Positions 1 to 11,260 of a stretch of 64,000 nt of DNA are shown in pieces. A program made the position numbers and the translations under genes. The notes beneath the pieces are model-generated. The model made no database searches and had not been told where the DNA came from. It saw only the letters and a program-made list of their open reading frames with translations. The number at the start of each line of letters is the position of its first letter. Position 1 is the first letter of the stretch. Source of the DNA: DATNPH01 sp036703315 (lineage in GTDB: Bacteria; Cyanobacteriota; Cyanobacteriia; Cyanobacteriales; Coleofasciculaceae); the NCBI GenBank assembly GCA_036703315.1, contig DATNPH010000215.1, positions 1 to 64,000 on the forward strand, written 5' to 3'.

Positions 1-243
1 GGGCGCGATCGCATTGTTGCTAAAGTTTATGAAGACTATCTCTCGGTAGTGCTAGAAGAGCCAGCCGTGATTGCTGTATTGACATGGGGACTAAGCGATC
101 GCTATACATGGCATTCACAATTCAATCCTCGGCAAGACAAAGCGCCTGTTCGTCCTCTGCCACTTGATGCTCAACTAACACGCAAGTTCGCCTGGAACGC
201 TATAGCTCGTGCTTTTGACAGCGCTCCCAAGCGAAAAGTTTAA
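1..243 (+). CDS. GH10 endo-1,4-beta-xylanase, C-terminal fragment (partial)
   Basis: The reading frame is open from the first base and ends at 243, so only the last 80 residues are visible and the true start lies outside the window. The segment AVLTWGLSDRYTW, followed by APVRPLPLDAQLTRKFAWNAI, matches the end of the (beta/alpha)8 barrel of glycoside hydrolase family 10, where TWGLSDRYTW lies near the active site. Family members hydrolyse internal beta-1,4-xylosidic bonds and are normally secreted; the signal peptide region cannot be seen here. It converges with ppc across a 122 bp gap in which I see no clear terminator. Confidence 0.8.
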   Translation, partial: GRDRIVAKVYEDYLSVVLEEPAVIAVLTWGLSDRYTWHSQFNPRQDKAPVRPLPLDAQLTRKFAWNAIARAFDSAPKRKV

Positions 244-365
244 TGTGACTCAAATTACTTATCGTAATCCCCTATCTCTTGAAGCCCATGTCTGAACCCC
301 AAGTGAACGCTTCTGGGTAGTTGCTGCTCGTGTGATTGAGCGTGCCCAATGTGGTTAATACTCCC

Positions 366-3300
366 TCAACCTGTATTTCGCATCCCAGCAGCAATGCCAT
401 TGATAGTCAACAGTGCCCCACGCAGTAACTCACCTTTGCTATACCGAGAGTGGACAACACCAGATGTCGTCTGAGTGCTGTGTTGGCGCAGACGTTTTAG
501 CAAAGATACCTGCAAGAACCCAAGGGGGACAATTGTACCGTTGCGCAGCTGCACTGAGCGCTGCAAGTCAGGGTCACCATCCAGAAGCTTTTTATGCCCT
601 GTAATCGCCAAGACTAAATCACAGGTGAGGTTGAATTCGCTGGCAATCTGATCATATAGGCGCTCAAAGCGTTCCTGATCTTCCGAGCTTGACAATTCAC
701 GCACATAGTGGTGAGCAATTTGAAGATCTACCTTTGCCAACGTCATCTCTACCTTAGAAATAGCCATTTTGAAAAACGGCCACTTGAAATAGAAGTAGCG
801 CAGTAACTTCAAATTTTCCTCTGGCTCCTCATCCAAAAAGCCTTGTAGCGCTGTGCCAACACCATACCAGCTTGGTAGCAAGATACGGGTTTGAGTCCAG
901 CTAAAGACCCAAGGAATTGCCCGGAGACTGGTGAAATCTTTCTTTCCTCCCCGACGCGCAGGGCGAGAGCTAATTTGCAACTGGCTAATTTCTTGGATAG
1001 GCGTTATTTGATGGAAGAAATCCAGAAAATCGGGTTGCTCGTAAATCAGGGAGCGGTAATGGATACGTGCTCGCGTCGCCAACTCTTCCATGATGTCGTT
1101 CCAAGGCTGAATATCATCGAAGCCAGTTCGCAGCAAGCTGGCTTGAATTGCTGCTGTTGTCACTGTCTCCAAGTGATAGAGAGCCAGTTCCGGTAGAGAG
1201 TACTTAGATGCTAGTACTTCTCCCTGTTCCGTAATCTTGATTCGCCCATTAATACTGCGACCCGGTTGCGCTAGGATTGCCTCATAGGCAGGACCACCGC
1301 CTCGACCAACTGAACCACCACGACCGTGGAAGATGCGCAGAGCAATTCCGTAATCTTCTGCGATTTTCTGTAGCGCTTTCTGGGCTTTGTGGATTTCCCA
1401 GTTACTACTGAGAAAACCAGAATCCTTATTACTGTCAGAGTAGCCCAGCATTACCTCTTGGAGGTTCTTTGTCAGTTGTCCATTGTCAGGAGTTAGCTGT
1501 TGTTTCGTTTCCGTAGACGACTGAGCACTGAGTGCTGACAACTCCTCATAGCCACCCGCGAGGCAAGCGCGATACAGAGGTAGCTCGAACAGAGAATTCA
1601 TCACCGCGGGGGCACGCTTCAAGTCTTCCACTGTTTCAAACAGCGGTACCACATGAATGCTGCTTTTACCAGTCCCTGGGTCATAAAGCCCCGCTTCTTT
1701 TGCCAGCAAGAGCACTTCCAAAAGGTCGCTAGCGGCGTTGCTCATGCTGATGATGTAGGTTTGGCAGACTTGAGGACCAAACTCCTGTTGCAGCTGCCGC
1801 ATCATCCGGAAGGTTTCAACCGTTTCGCAGGTTTTTTCGGAAAAGGGCAATTCGTTGGGGATGAGTGGGCGACGAGTTTGTAATTCAGTTGCCAGCCAAA
1901 GCGATCGCTCTGCTTCCGATAGCTCATTGTAGGGCTTGGGCAAAATTTTCAGATAATCCACAATCTCGTTGAAAGTATCTGAGTGGCGGGAGCTTTCCTG
2001 ACGCATATCGAGGTTAGCCAGGTTAAAACCATAAATTTCTACCTGACAGATTAGATTCTCTAAGTCTCGGCAGCTTAACCCCGTCTCCGTTAAGTTACGC
2101 TCAATCAAACGCAGTTCTGCCAAAAACTCTGCCCCTGAGCGGTAAATAGTACCTTCGGAAATATCTAATTTCAGAGGTTTCCCATTGAAAAGGTTGCGAA
2201 GTTGCTGATTGCGAGCGCGTGTATTTTCCAGCCGTTGCTGCACATAGGCAAGCTTCAGGCGATAAGGTTCTTGCCGATAGCGAATTGCCAGCTGCTCGTA
2301 AACTTCTGGCATCTGAGACCGATCTTGCTCCAGAGAGTCCAATAGATCCGGTAAAACATCACTCCAATGCAACGACAGGCTCAACAAATTGGTCAGTCGC
2401 CCGACTGACTGAATATATTTTTCTATTACCATATCTCGTTGATAGCAAGCCGTTTGCCAGGTAACTTGAGGTGTAACCGAAGGATTGCCATCTCGATCTG
2501 CCCCGACCCATGAGCCAAACTTACAGAAGCTATTAGCGGGAGGTGTTAGCCACGGGAAAGACGCATTTAAGGCTCGCTTGAGCCGGTGATAAAGTTGGGG
2601 AATTGCTTCAAACAGGACTTCTTGAAAGTAGTGGAGTGTGTAGTCTACCTCATCGAGTACTGTCGGCTTAAATTGATGCAACTCATCGGTGCGCCACCAG
2701 AGACGGATTTCTTCCCTGAGTTGTTCTGTATATCCCTCAACTTCCCAAGACGTGGTCAAACCTAATGCTCTGTAGGCTTCCTCCGCTTGGTCGAGTTGTT
2801 GCAGGATTTTAGCAATGCGTCGCTGTTTAGCTCGAATCGTGTGGCGGACGATTTCTGTGGGGTGAGCTGTGAAAACTAACCGAATATCTAGATTGTCAAT
2901 CAGTCGCTGAATCTGCTGAGGTGGCATATTCAGCTCTCGCAAGTGGGGAAATAACCAATGAAATGTGCCTACATCTCGTGGCAAAGCTCTGTTTTCCTGC
3001 CAACTTTTTTCTAGTAAGTCGGCAATTGGTCCACTACTTTGAGCTTCTGCTTCGGCGGCGTTGATAGATGCGGTTGCCGAATTTCCATTTTCCTTGAGCA
3101 CTGCTTGTTTTTTTGAGGCTTGCTCAGCAGCGGTAGGAGTACTGTAAGTAGCGCGTTGAGAGAGTTGTTGAGTGCGCTGTTCGTAATGCTGCTCAACAAT
3201 ATTGATCAGCTGGAAGTATAGGGCAAAAGCCCGCGAGGCTCTAATTGCCGCGTTTAGGTCAAGCTTTTCAATTAGCTTAGGTACTGACGATTCAGGCAAA

Positions 3301-3491
3301 TCAGTGGCTTGTCCCTCTGGCGAACACAAGTCACGTAGTTGCTTGAGCAAATCGACAAGTTCCTGACCGCATTCGGAGAGTAGAACAGACTCCCACAAAT
3401 CTTCGACAACTTTGAGGCGATGGCGCAGAAACAAGTCGGAGGTAGAAGGTACAGTAAATTCCTGATCTGACGGGTGGACGAGGGAACTCAT
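366..3491 (-). CDS. ppc: phosphoenolpyruvate carboxylase
   Basis: PEP carboxylase makes oxaloacetate from PEP and bicarbonate, replenishing the incomplete cyanobacterial TCA cycle. All family hallmarks are present: the catalytic histidine in VFTAHPTEIVRHT (about residue 210), GYSDSNKDSGFLSSNW (about 685), the glycine-rich loop FHGRGGSVGRGGGP (about 725), RPARRGG with the following IPWVFSWTQ, and the canonical C-terminus GIAAGMRNTG. The ATG at 3491 gives 1041 residues; an in-frame TTG at 3509 is a weaker alternative. Two stretches depart from the family: a low-complexity segment at about residues 105-155, and about 25 extra residues immediately before LQEVMLGYSDSNKD that are encoded by a repeat described separately. 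The gene stands alone on the minus strand. Confidence 0.97.
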   Translation of the reverse strand: MSSLVHPSDQEFTVPSTSDLFLRHRLKVVEDLWESVLLSECGQELVDLLKQLRDLCSPEGQATDLPESSVPKLIEKLDLNAAIRASRAFALYFQLINIVEQHYEQRTQQLSQRATYSTPTAAEQASKKQAVLKENGNSATASINAAEAEAQSSGPIADLLEKSWQENRALPRDVGTFHWLFPHLRELNMPPQQIQRLIDNLDIRLVFTAHPTEIVRHTIRAKQRRIAKILQQLDQAEEAYRALGLTTSWEVEGYTEQLREEIRLWWRTDELHQFKPTVLDEVDYTLHYFQEVLFEAIPQLYHRLKRALNASFPWLTPPANSFCKFGSWVGADRDGNPSVTPQVTWQTACYQRDMVIEKYIQSVGRLTNLLSLSLHWSDVLPDLLDSLEQDRSQMPEVYEQLAIRYRQEPYRLKLAYVQQRLENTRARNQQLRNLFNGKPLKLDISEGTIYRSGAEFLAELRLIERNLTETGLSCRDLENLICQVEIYGFNLANLDMRQESSRHSDTFNEIVDYLKILPKPYNELSEAERSLWLATELQTRRPLIPNELPFSEKTCETVETFRMMRQLQQEFGPQVCQTYIISMSNAASDLLEVLLLAKEAGLYDPGTGKSSIHVVPLFETVEDLKRAPAVMNSLFELPLYRACLAGGYEELSALSAQSSTETKQQLTPDNGQLTKNLQEVMLGYSDSNKDSGFLSSNWEIHKAQKALQKIAEDYGIALRIFHGRGGSVGRGGGPAYEAILAQPGRSINGRIKITEQGEVLASKYSLPELALYHLETVTTAAIQASLLRTGFDDIQPWNDIMEELATRARIHYRSLIYEQPDFLDFFHQITPIQEISQLQISSRPARRGGKKDFTSLRAIPWVFSWTQTRILLPSWYGVGTALQGFLDEEPEENLKLLRYFYFKWPFFKMAISKVEMTLAKVDLQIAHHYVRELSSSEDQERFERLYDQIASEFNLTCDLVLAITGHKKLLDGDPDLQRSVQLRNGTIVPLGFLQVSLLKRLRQHSTQTTSGVVHSRYSKGELLRGALLTINGIAAGMRNTG
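1465..1545. repeat. palindromic short repeat inserted in frame in ppc
   Basis: Within ppc the DNA holds GTCAGTTGTCCATTGTC (from 1471) and, on the far side, GCACTGAGTGCTGACAAC, forming imperfect inverted arms. The stretch encodes a Ser/Gln/Thr-rich peptide just upstream of the invariant LQEVMLGYSDSNKD block; PEP carboxylases normally go almost directly from GGYEEL to LQEV here. The frame is kept. A 16 of 17 match to the first arm occurs in the histidine kinase gene at 61890-61906. Confidence 0.7.
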
Positions 3492-3597
3492 AAGGTCTTT
3501 TCGCAGCAAGACGAAGATAATCCATTTTAGGGGTTAGTGTTCCATAAAATCGTTCACTGAGTCACTGAATTTTGATGAAGTTTCAAGACCTTCTTTG

Positions 3598-3831
3598 TTA
3601 GTCTTCCTGCTCTAAATCTGGAAAGGGGAGAACTGGCAGGCGATCGCCTCGAAACACCTCTTCGCTGCTGATGCCTGTAGCTTGTAGCCATGAGAATACA
3701 GCCTCGAGAGAAAGTACTCCTAGAAGCAGGGGACCAGTAGCCAGACTTAATAACAATTCTGTTGGAATTTGTGATTTAGATGTGCTCACAGCTATATTTT
3801 CGGGTAGTTTTTTGTTAAGACTAGATAACAC
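3598..3831 (-). CDS. small hypothetical protein with one membrane segment
   Basis: This is a 77-residue open frame in the gap upstream of ppc, on the same strand. The middle, roughly residues 27-48 (LLLSLATGPLLLGVLSLEAV), is hydrophobic enough for one membrane helix, and the C-terminus is acidic (DLEQED). I do not recognise a family. The start used is GTG, no ATG is available near the N-terminus and there is no clear Shine-Dalgarno sequence, so the first residues are uncertain. It lacks the composition of a shadow frame and overlaps no better gene, which is the main support for its being real. Confidence 0.5.
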   Translation of the reverse strand: MLSSLNKKLPENIAVSTSKSQIPTELLLSLATGPLLLGVLSLEAVFSWLQATGISSEEVFRGDRLPVLPFPDLEQED

Positions 3832-4165
3832 TATGAAGCTAAAATGAGCAAACCTGAACTCAGGTAAGCCAGTCAGCTAGTGTAGGCTGGCAGAAATCAT
3901 CATTCAGTTGCGACCAGGGGGTAGGGGAAGCAGAGGCATCGGGAGTTAAGCTTTTTGAGTATTGCTGGGAATCGGTCAGAAATTTCTGTCATATTGCACT
4001 AGCAATTGTAACTAGTACAAATAGTCTAGCGTGGCGCTACGGCTCCTTAGACGGCTCGGGGGAGTCCTACCTAGATATATTTTGATGTATTTTGATGAAG
4101 TAACTCTACTTACCTAATGAGTCATCCCTGTAGTAAGCTTATCGGTTCTAAGAAAGCTATAAAGT
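3832..4165. other. intergenic region upstream of the DUF1574 gene
   Basis: This gap of about 330 bp holds no convincing gene. About 80 bp before the next start there is a tandem pair of ATTTTGATG (from about 4077), which could be an operator or chance. No terminator hairpin or tRNA is apparent. Confidence 0.4.
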
Positions 4166-7100
4166 ATGCTTAAACCGAGTGTGCAACTACTTAAAGGAGA
4201 AAATCACTCGTCCGTTAGCAGTCCAAATAACAGGTTTGTAATGTTGGATGTCGAACAGCGTGTCCAAAAGGATCGCCCGTCTTCCCTTGCTCAGTGGGCC
4301 TATCGTGCCATCGGTCAACCGGGGGTATCCCTACGAGTCCGCTTGCGAGGGAATAACTTGCATATTCTTTGTGAGAGTCGCCAAGGTATAGAAGCGAAGA
4401 CAGTTGTAGAGCGTTTCAGCAAGGCACTGACAGTACAAGAGGGGGGAGATTCGCTTCCTATCGATCCAGGGAACCCCATTGACCAAATTATTGTTTATGG
4501 GCGTACCTTAGGACAGGAGCGCCCAGACTGGATTAAGCAAATTCGGCTTCAATCGCCTCCAAACCAGTCAGCTAATACTTCTAAGACTTCCGCTGGGGAT
4601 GCTTTTGACGAGGCAACGACTGACTCGGCGTTTATGATTTCTAACGAGAGTCTTGCCCGTTCCGGCTCGCCCGAGGCGATCGCACGCTATCTCAGTGAAA
4701 TGATAAGTGGTCTGGGAGTCAGCGTTAAAGTGCTTATCCAAGACCTGAGAGGGGAAGAAGGAGAAAAAGGGAGAGAGGGAGAAAACCTCACCCCCTCACC
4801 CCCTCACCCCCTCACTCCTTCACCTCTTAACCGTCGTCTCTGGGTTGTTTGTCATTCCAACTACAGCCCTGATGCTTCCGTGCTAGCGGAGCCAGTGGTT
4901 CAACAGCTGCGTTCTTTGAAGCTCAAAGGATTTCGAGATGCGGCAATTTGTAGTCAAGTGAGCGGCGAAGCAGCTCCTGAATGGATGCTGCGCGTGGACT
5001 TGACACCTCCTGAAGCAATGCTCAAAGAGTGGGCATGTTGGGGCGATGTACAGGCTATAGCGAGGCGGTTGAATCAATCCCTGTCAAAACAGGGAATGGA
5101 AGTTCGAGCTGTCCTAAAAGATGTAACATTGCATTTGTTTTGTAACGTCTTGACGACAAAGCAAGCCGCTGCTCCAGATAGGCAAAGGGCAGTGAATGCG
5201 ATCGTGCCAGTGCTGGCAGTGATCGCTCCTCAAGGCATCCATGCCGCTACGATTTATGGTGTTGAGTCTCATCAGCGCTCACTAGTTCCTGAACAAGAAA
5301 CGCCAGCCTGGATTGAGTGGCTGAATCTACCCGCCGCTGATAATCCGGCTCGACGCGAATCAGCTTATTCACTAGCGCAACAGGGAAACCAAGATGCCCT
5401 GACCTTTTTGCTCCAACGGCTAATCAATCCTGACCTCGACCGACGATTGGCAACTGGCGGAATTTATCTGAAAATTCGCCGCAAGGGAGACTTGTTGCAC
5501 ATCATGAGCGAGGCACCCATCTGTCCGCCGCAAGCTCAGGTGGCTCCCCCCATTGCTCGGTTCCTGCGCCAGCTTGCCATTCCAGGGATTGCTGGAGTCA
5601 GGGTCTATGGGCGTCGCGCTGGTTCTACCTCCCCTTCCTGGAACTATGGGATTGATTTTGCCCATCGACGGCGTCTAGTCCCAGAAGCAACCCCAGAGTT
5701 TGCCGCCTCAGATGCCTACGTGAATGAGCTTGTGGCTCCTACTGGGGAACCTGTTCTGCGCCCAGAGTTAAACAAAGAAGACCTGAAAAATGGGTTGGAG
5801 CGAACAGTTCAGTCAACTGTTGAGAGGATTCAGCGTTGGTTGTGCTACTCCCAAATATTTGTGCCTATTGAGGAAAGCCAAGATCTGGCAGTAGTTTCTA
5901 GAGCACCAAGACGAAAACGTTTTGCCGTGTCTCAAGGAACTAGAGTGGCAATTGTCTGGGGTAGTCTGGGACTATTACTGACAGTACAAGCGGATTGGCT
6001 AATTGGGCGGATGGTGCGATCTGCATTTAGCAACAGTGCTTCGCTATCACAAGCCACGTTGCAGAACTCGGCGATGATCGAAGAGGCTCCGAAACCTGTG
6101 TCTCTACCCCAAGTATCTCTGAAAAAAGGGGGTAATCAGGAGAGTAATAACTTCAAAACGTCTGGGTTCACGAAACCCGGAGACAAGAGCGTCATTATTA
6201 AGAAGACGGACAGTTCTGTGCCGCCTGAGCAAGGTAGGACAGCATCGGCAGCCATTTTAGCAGCAGCGCGTGTTAGCGAAGCGAGACGCACTCTAGGGAA
6301 GTCGTCGCCTAATGCCTTGCCTAATCCCTCTTTTAACAACCAGTTGTTAGACGAGAAGCTAGCACTCTACCAACAACGCCTTCTCCAGAGTCGTCCCCCC
6401 GATGCCATCATTTTGGGCAGCTCTAGGGCACTCCGAGGAGTCGATCCGATCGCACTCCAAGACGCCTTAGCCGCTCAGGGATATCCTAACGTTGAGGTGT
6501 TTAACTTTGGCATCAATGGAGCCACGGCTCAAGTGGTAGATTTGATCATCCGCCGCATCTTAACGCCGGAACAACTGCCCAAATTGATTATCTGGGCAGA
6601 TGGGGCACGGGCATTTAACAGTGGTAGGGAGGATCTTACCTACAAAGCGATCACCACCTCAGTCGGCTACCAGCAGCTACAAGCTGGAACCTTCCCCAAC
6701 TCAGCTAACCTCAAAAAAGGCGAGGGTCGCTCTGGGGAAAAAGCGGCTTCAAATCCGATAGCTGAACCCTTGGCGGCGTTAAGCGGGAGTTATCAATTCC
6801 TAAGTGACTGGCTCAATCAGCAAGGCGCGAAAGTTTCATCAACGTACTCCCAGCGAGACCAGCTTAAGTCACTGCTGCGGGAACAGTTTGCCTCGCTGCT
6901 AAAGGCAACCAATGTTCCCCAATACCAAATAGACTCAAATGAATTATTACCACCTGGGGAATCCATTGACTTTGATGGCTTCCTTCCCCTTTCAGTTCGG
7001 TTCAATCCCGCTACCTATTACAAACAACATTCTAGAGTTGTTGGTGACTATGACGGCGATTATGAATCCTTTCAGTTAGGGGGTGAACAAGACACAGCAC

Positions 7101-7402
7101 TAGACTCACTCCTGCAATTCGCAAAGGCTCGCAAAATTGATATTGTTTTTGTGAACTTACCTCTTACGAAGGACTACTTAGACCCAGCACGTATCGGATA
7201 TGAGGAACAATTTCAGCGGTATATGCGCTCCTCCGCCATAGACAGGGGACTAATTTTCCGAGACTTAACTCAGTTGTTGCTGACTAAACCGGATTACTTT
7301 TCCGACCCCAGTCACCTCAACCGTTATGGTGCTTACAAAGTCTCTAACCACCTAGCTCAAGACCCAATGATTCCCTGGCCTACAAAGGGATCTGGGAAGT
7401 AG
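4166..7402 (+). CDS. DUF1574 family SGNH-like protein, probable partner of MBOAT acyltransferase
   Basis: The 1078-residue protein has an N-terminal half made of about four related segments of the type LRVRLRGNNLHILCES, each followed by a VYGRxxG-like motif. A membrane segment follows at about residues 590-615 (VAIVWGSLGLLLTVQADWLI), then a C-terminal SGNH-like domain. That domain carries ILGSSRALRG with the candidate nucleophilic Ser at about residue 751, and FSDPSHLNRYGAYKV with the Asp and His of an SGNH triad at about 1045. It is followed in the same direction by an MBOAT gene, as alginate and cellulose O-acetylation systems pair an MBOAT protein with an AlgJ/AlgX-like SGNH protein. A role in surface-glycan O-acetylation is inferred. 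A repeat-encoded insert lies at residues 195-220. An alternative start is the ATG at 4241. Confidence 0.8.
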   Translation: MLKPSVQLLKGENHSSVSSPNNRFVMLDVEQRVQKDRPSSLAQWAYRAIGQPGVSLRVRLRGNNLHILCESRQGIEAKTVVERFSKALTVQEGGDSLPIDPGNPIDQIIVYGRTLGQERPDWIKQIRLQSPPNQSANTSKTSAGDAFDEATTDSAFMISNESLARSGSPEAIARYLSEMISGLGVSVKVLIQDLRGEEGEKGREGENLTPSPPHPLTPSPLNRRLWVVCHSNYSPDASVLAEPVVQQLRSLKLKGFRDAAICSQVSGEAAPEWMLRVDLTPPEAMLKEWACWGDVQAIARRLNQSLSKQGMEVRAVLKDVTLHLFCNVLTTKQAAAPDRQRAVNAIVPVLAVIAPQGIHAATIYGVESHQRSLVPEQETPAWIEWLNLPAADNPARRESAYSLAQQGNQDALTFLLQRLINPDLDRRLATGGIYLKIRRKGDLLHIMSEAPICPPQAQVAPPIARFLRQLAIPGIAGVRVYGRRAGSTSPSWNYGIDFAHRRRLVPEATPEFAASDAYVNELVAPTGEPVLRPELNKEDLKNGLERTVQSTVERIQRWLCYSQIFVPIEESQDLAVVSRAPRRKRFAVSQGTRVAIVWGSLGLLLTVQADWLIGRMVRSAFSNSASLSQATLQNSAMIEEAPKPVSLPQVSLKKGGNQESNNFKTSGFTKPGDKSVIIKKTDSSVPPEQGRTASAAILAAARVSEARRTLGKSSPNALPNPSFNNQLLDEKLALYQQRLLQSRPPDAIILGSSRALRGVDPIALQDALAAQGYPNVEVFNFGINGATAQVVDLIIRRILTPEQLPKLIIWADGARAFNSGREDLTYKAITTSVGYQQLQAGTFPNSANLKKGEGRSGEKAASNPIAEPLAALSGSYQFLSDWLNQQGAKVSSTYSQRDQLKSLLREQFASLLKATNVPQYQIDSNELLPPGESIDFDGFLPLSVRFNPATYYKQHSRVVGDYDGDYESFQLGGEQDTALDSLLQFAKARKIDIVFVNLPLTKDYLDPARIGYEEQFQRYMRSSAIDRGLIFRDLTQLLLTKPDYFSDPSHLNRYGAYKVSNHLAQDPMIPWPTKGSGK
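4749..4826. repeat. heptad repeat CCCCTCA, in frame inside the DUF1574 gene
   Basis: A purine-rich arm (4749-4785, GGGGAAGAAGGAGAAAAAGG and onwards) is followed by at least three consecutive CCCCTCA heptads (about 4786-4826). The insert encodes a Glu/Lys/Gly-rich and then Pro/Ser-rich linker between two of the repeated N-terminal segments and keeps the frame. It resembles the short tandemly repeated heptads of cyanobacterial intergenic DNA. Confidence 0.75.
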
Positions 7403-7510
7403 CTATTGGGAAAAGGTTGCAGGACGTGCAGGTTGTTCGCCGTAGACGTTCCCAAAGGGAAGGTTATACCATTTGGGTAAATATTCGTCACAACTCATAT
7501 CCTGGTTTTT

Positions 7511-7564
7511 GCTAATGGCTAATAGCTCCAACAAACAATTAGCAATCAAGTATTAGCCATTAGC
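7511..7564. repeat. perfect 14 bp inverted repeat of the CCATTAG heptad family
   Basis: GCTAATGGCTAATA at 7511-7524 is exactly complementary to TATTAGCCATTAGC at 7551-7564, with a 26 nt loop. It lies between the DUF1574 and MBOAT genes. The arms use the same heptad as the repeat at 11547-11607. A folded transcript could act as an attenuator or processing site between the two genes; no T-run follows, so I do not call it a terminator. Confidence 0.8.
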
Positions 7565-7656
7565 GTTGACTTGTAGGTAACATCCATAAACCGAAATGGT
7601 AGTAGTCGGTTATTTTAAACCTTCAACCTTATACCTCAATCGCCAATCTCAATACA

Positions 7657-9177
7657 ATGACTTTTATTTCAATTAATTATGGACTTTTCCTGCTGGGACT
7701 CCTGGCAATCTATTGGTTAGCAAAACCTCTTTCTTGGCGATTGTGGGTGCTACTCATTGGTAGTCTAATTTTTTATGCCACCCTGCAAATCCAATACATC
7801 CCTCTGCTATTGCTCATCACACTGATTAACTTTTACCTAGGGAAAGCGATTGGGACAAATACAACACCAGGACCGCATGCTACTAATCAGCGTCTCTCTA
7901 ATGAAGCTTGGCTATTGGCTCAAGGAGTTTGGAATCGCCGCCGCTTAAGGCTTCTGTGGCTGGGTATTTTCTTAAATGTTATCGGTTTACTCAGCTTCAA
8001 GTATGTTCCTTTTATCTTAACCAACCTTGGCGTTGGGCTTGCCTTACCAAGCGCGAAAGAGGGTGCTAATTGGATTAGCAATCACTTAATTGCTCCGCTA
8101 GGAATTTCATTTTTTACCTTCGAGTGCATTGCTTATCTTATTGATGTGTATCGTGGTGCTCCTGCGACTCCACAACTACTACAGTTTTCAGCTTATAAAT
8201 TATTTTTTCCTAAACTGATTTCTGGTCCAATCACTCGCTATCATCAATTCGCTGGGGGGCTGAAGACGTTACAATTTCCCAGTGCTAACCGCTTAAGTGA
8301 AGGGCTTTGGCTGATTGCCTGTGGTGCTGTCAAAAAAGCACTTCTGGCAGAACCGTTAGGTATTTTTGTTGATTTGTGTTTGGGTAACTTACCGCGTGCT
8401 GGTGGTGGCGATTTATGGTTGGCGATCGTTGCTTACGGTCTGCAACTCTATCTAGATTTCAGTGGCTATGTAGACATTGCTCGTGGCAGCGCTATCTTAC
8501 TGGGACTTAATCTGCCAGAAAATTTCAATTTTCCCTACTTTAGTACCAATATTGCTGATTTCTGGCGTCGCTGGCACATCACTTTGGGGGATTGGATACG
8601 CAATTATCTCTATTTTCCCTTGGGAGGGTCGCGTAAAGGTCTGGGTCGCACCTGCATAAATTTACTAATTGTGATGCTAATTACTGGACTCTGGCATGGA
8701 GCCGCTTGGGGCTTTGTCCTTTGGGGCGGATTGCATGGCTTTGCCTTGGTAGCTCACCGCTTGACCCAAGCGATATCAGATCGTCTAGATGGGGTAAAAC
8801 GCTGGTGGGAAAGCTGGTTGGGTGTGTGTTTTGCCTGGTTTTTGACCCAGTCAATGGTTTTCACTTCCTGGATTTTTTTCCGGTTGCCCAATATCAAAGA
8901 CGCTAGTTCAGTGATTCAGAAACTTTGGGGTCACCCAGCTGATATCCAATTTGCCCAAAAGGTCTACAGTGAAGCAATTGGTTTGGGACGTTTGCCGATC
9001 GCTCTTTTGTTAGGGGGATTAGTGGCATCAATGGGAGTTGTCTACGCTACTCAACGGGGTCTGAAGTTACAACTTAACTGGCCTTTGAAGCTACTGTTGG
9101 TGCCGCTGTGCCTATTTACGGTCTGGGTGTTGGCTCCTAAGGAAGGAATCTTACCTTATATTTACTTTGAATTTTAG
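7657..9177 (+). CDS. MBOAT family membrane-bound O-acyltransferase (AlgI-like)
   Basis: This 506-residue polytopic membrane protein belongs to the AlgI branch of the MBOAT family. Diagnostic blocks are YLDFSGYVDIARGSAILLG, NIADFWRRWHITLGDWIRNY and the catalytic-histidine motif GLWHGAAWGFVLWGGLHG (His at about residue 345). Family members pass acetyl groups across the membrane to an SGNH partner acting on exported polysaccharide; the DUF1574 gene immediately upstream is the obvious partner. The ATG at 7657 begins MTFISINYGLFLLGLLAIYW, a first membrane helix typical of the family. Only 13 bp separate the stop codon from the first CRISPR repeat, with no terminator between them, so its transcript would run into the array antisense to the inferred crRNA. 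Confidence 0.92.
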   Translation: MTFISINYGLFLLGLLAIYWLAKPLSWRLWVLLIGSLIFYATLQIQYIPLLLLITLINFYLGKAIGTNTTPGPHATNQRLSNEAWLLAQGVWNRRRLRLLWLGIFLNVIGLLSFKYVPFILTNLGVGLALPSAKEGANWISNHLIAPLGISFFTFECIAYLIDVYRGAPATPQLLQFSAYKLFFPKLISGPITRYHQFAGGLKTLQFPSANRLSEGLWLIACGAVKKALLAEPLGIFVDLCLGNLPRAGGGDLWLAIVAYGLQLYLDFSGYVDIARGSAILLGLNLPENFNFPYFSTNIADFWRRWHITLGDWIRNYLYFPLGGSRKGLGRTCINLLIVMLITGLWHGAAWGFVLWGGLHGFALVAHRLTQAISDRLDGVKRWWESWLGVCFAWFLTQSMVFTSWIFFRLPNIKDASSVIQKLWGHPADIQFAQKVYSEAIGLGRLPIALLLGGLVASMGVVYATQRGLKLQLNWPLKLLLVPLCLFTVWVLAPKEGILPYIYFEF

Positions 9178-9190
9178 AAGGTGTAGCGGT

Positions 9191-11260
<2,070 letters not shown>

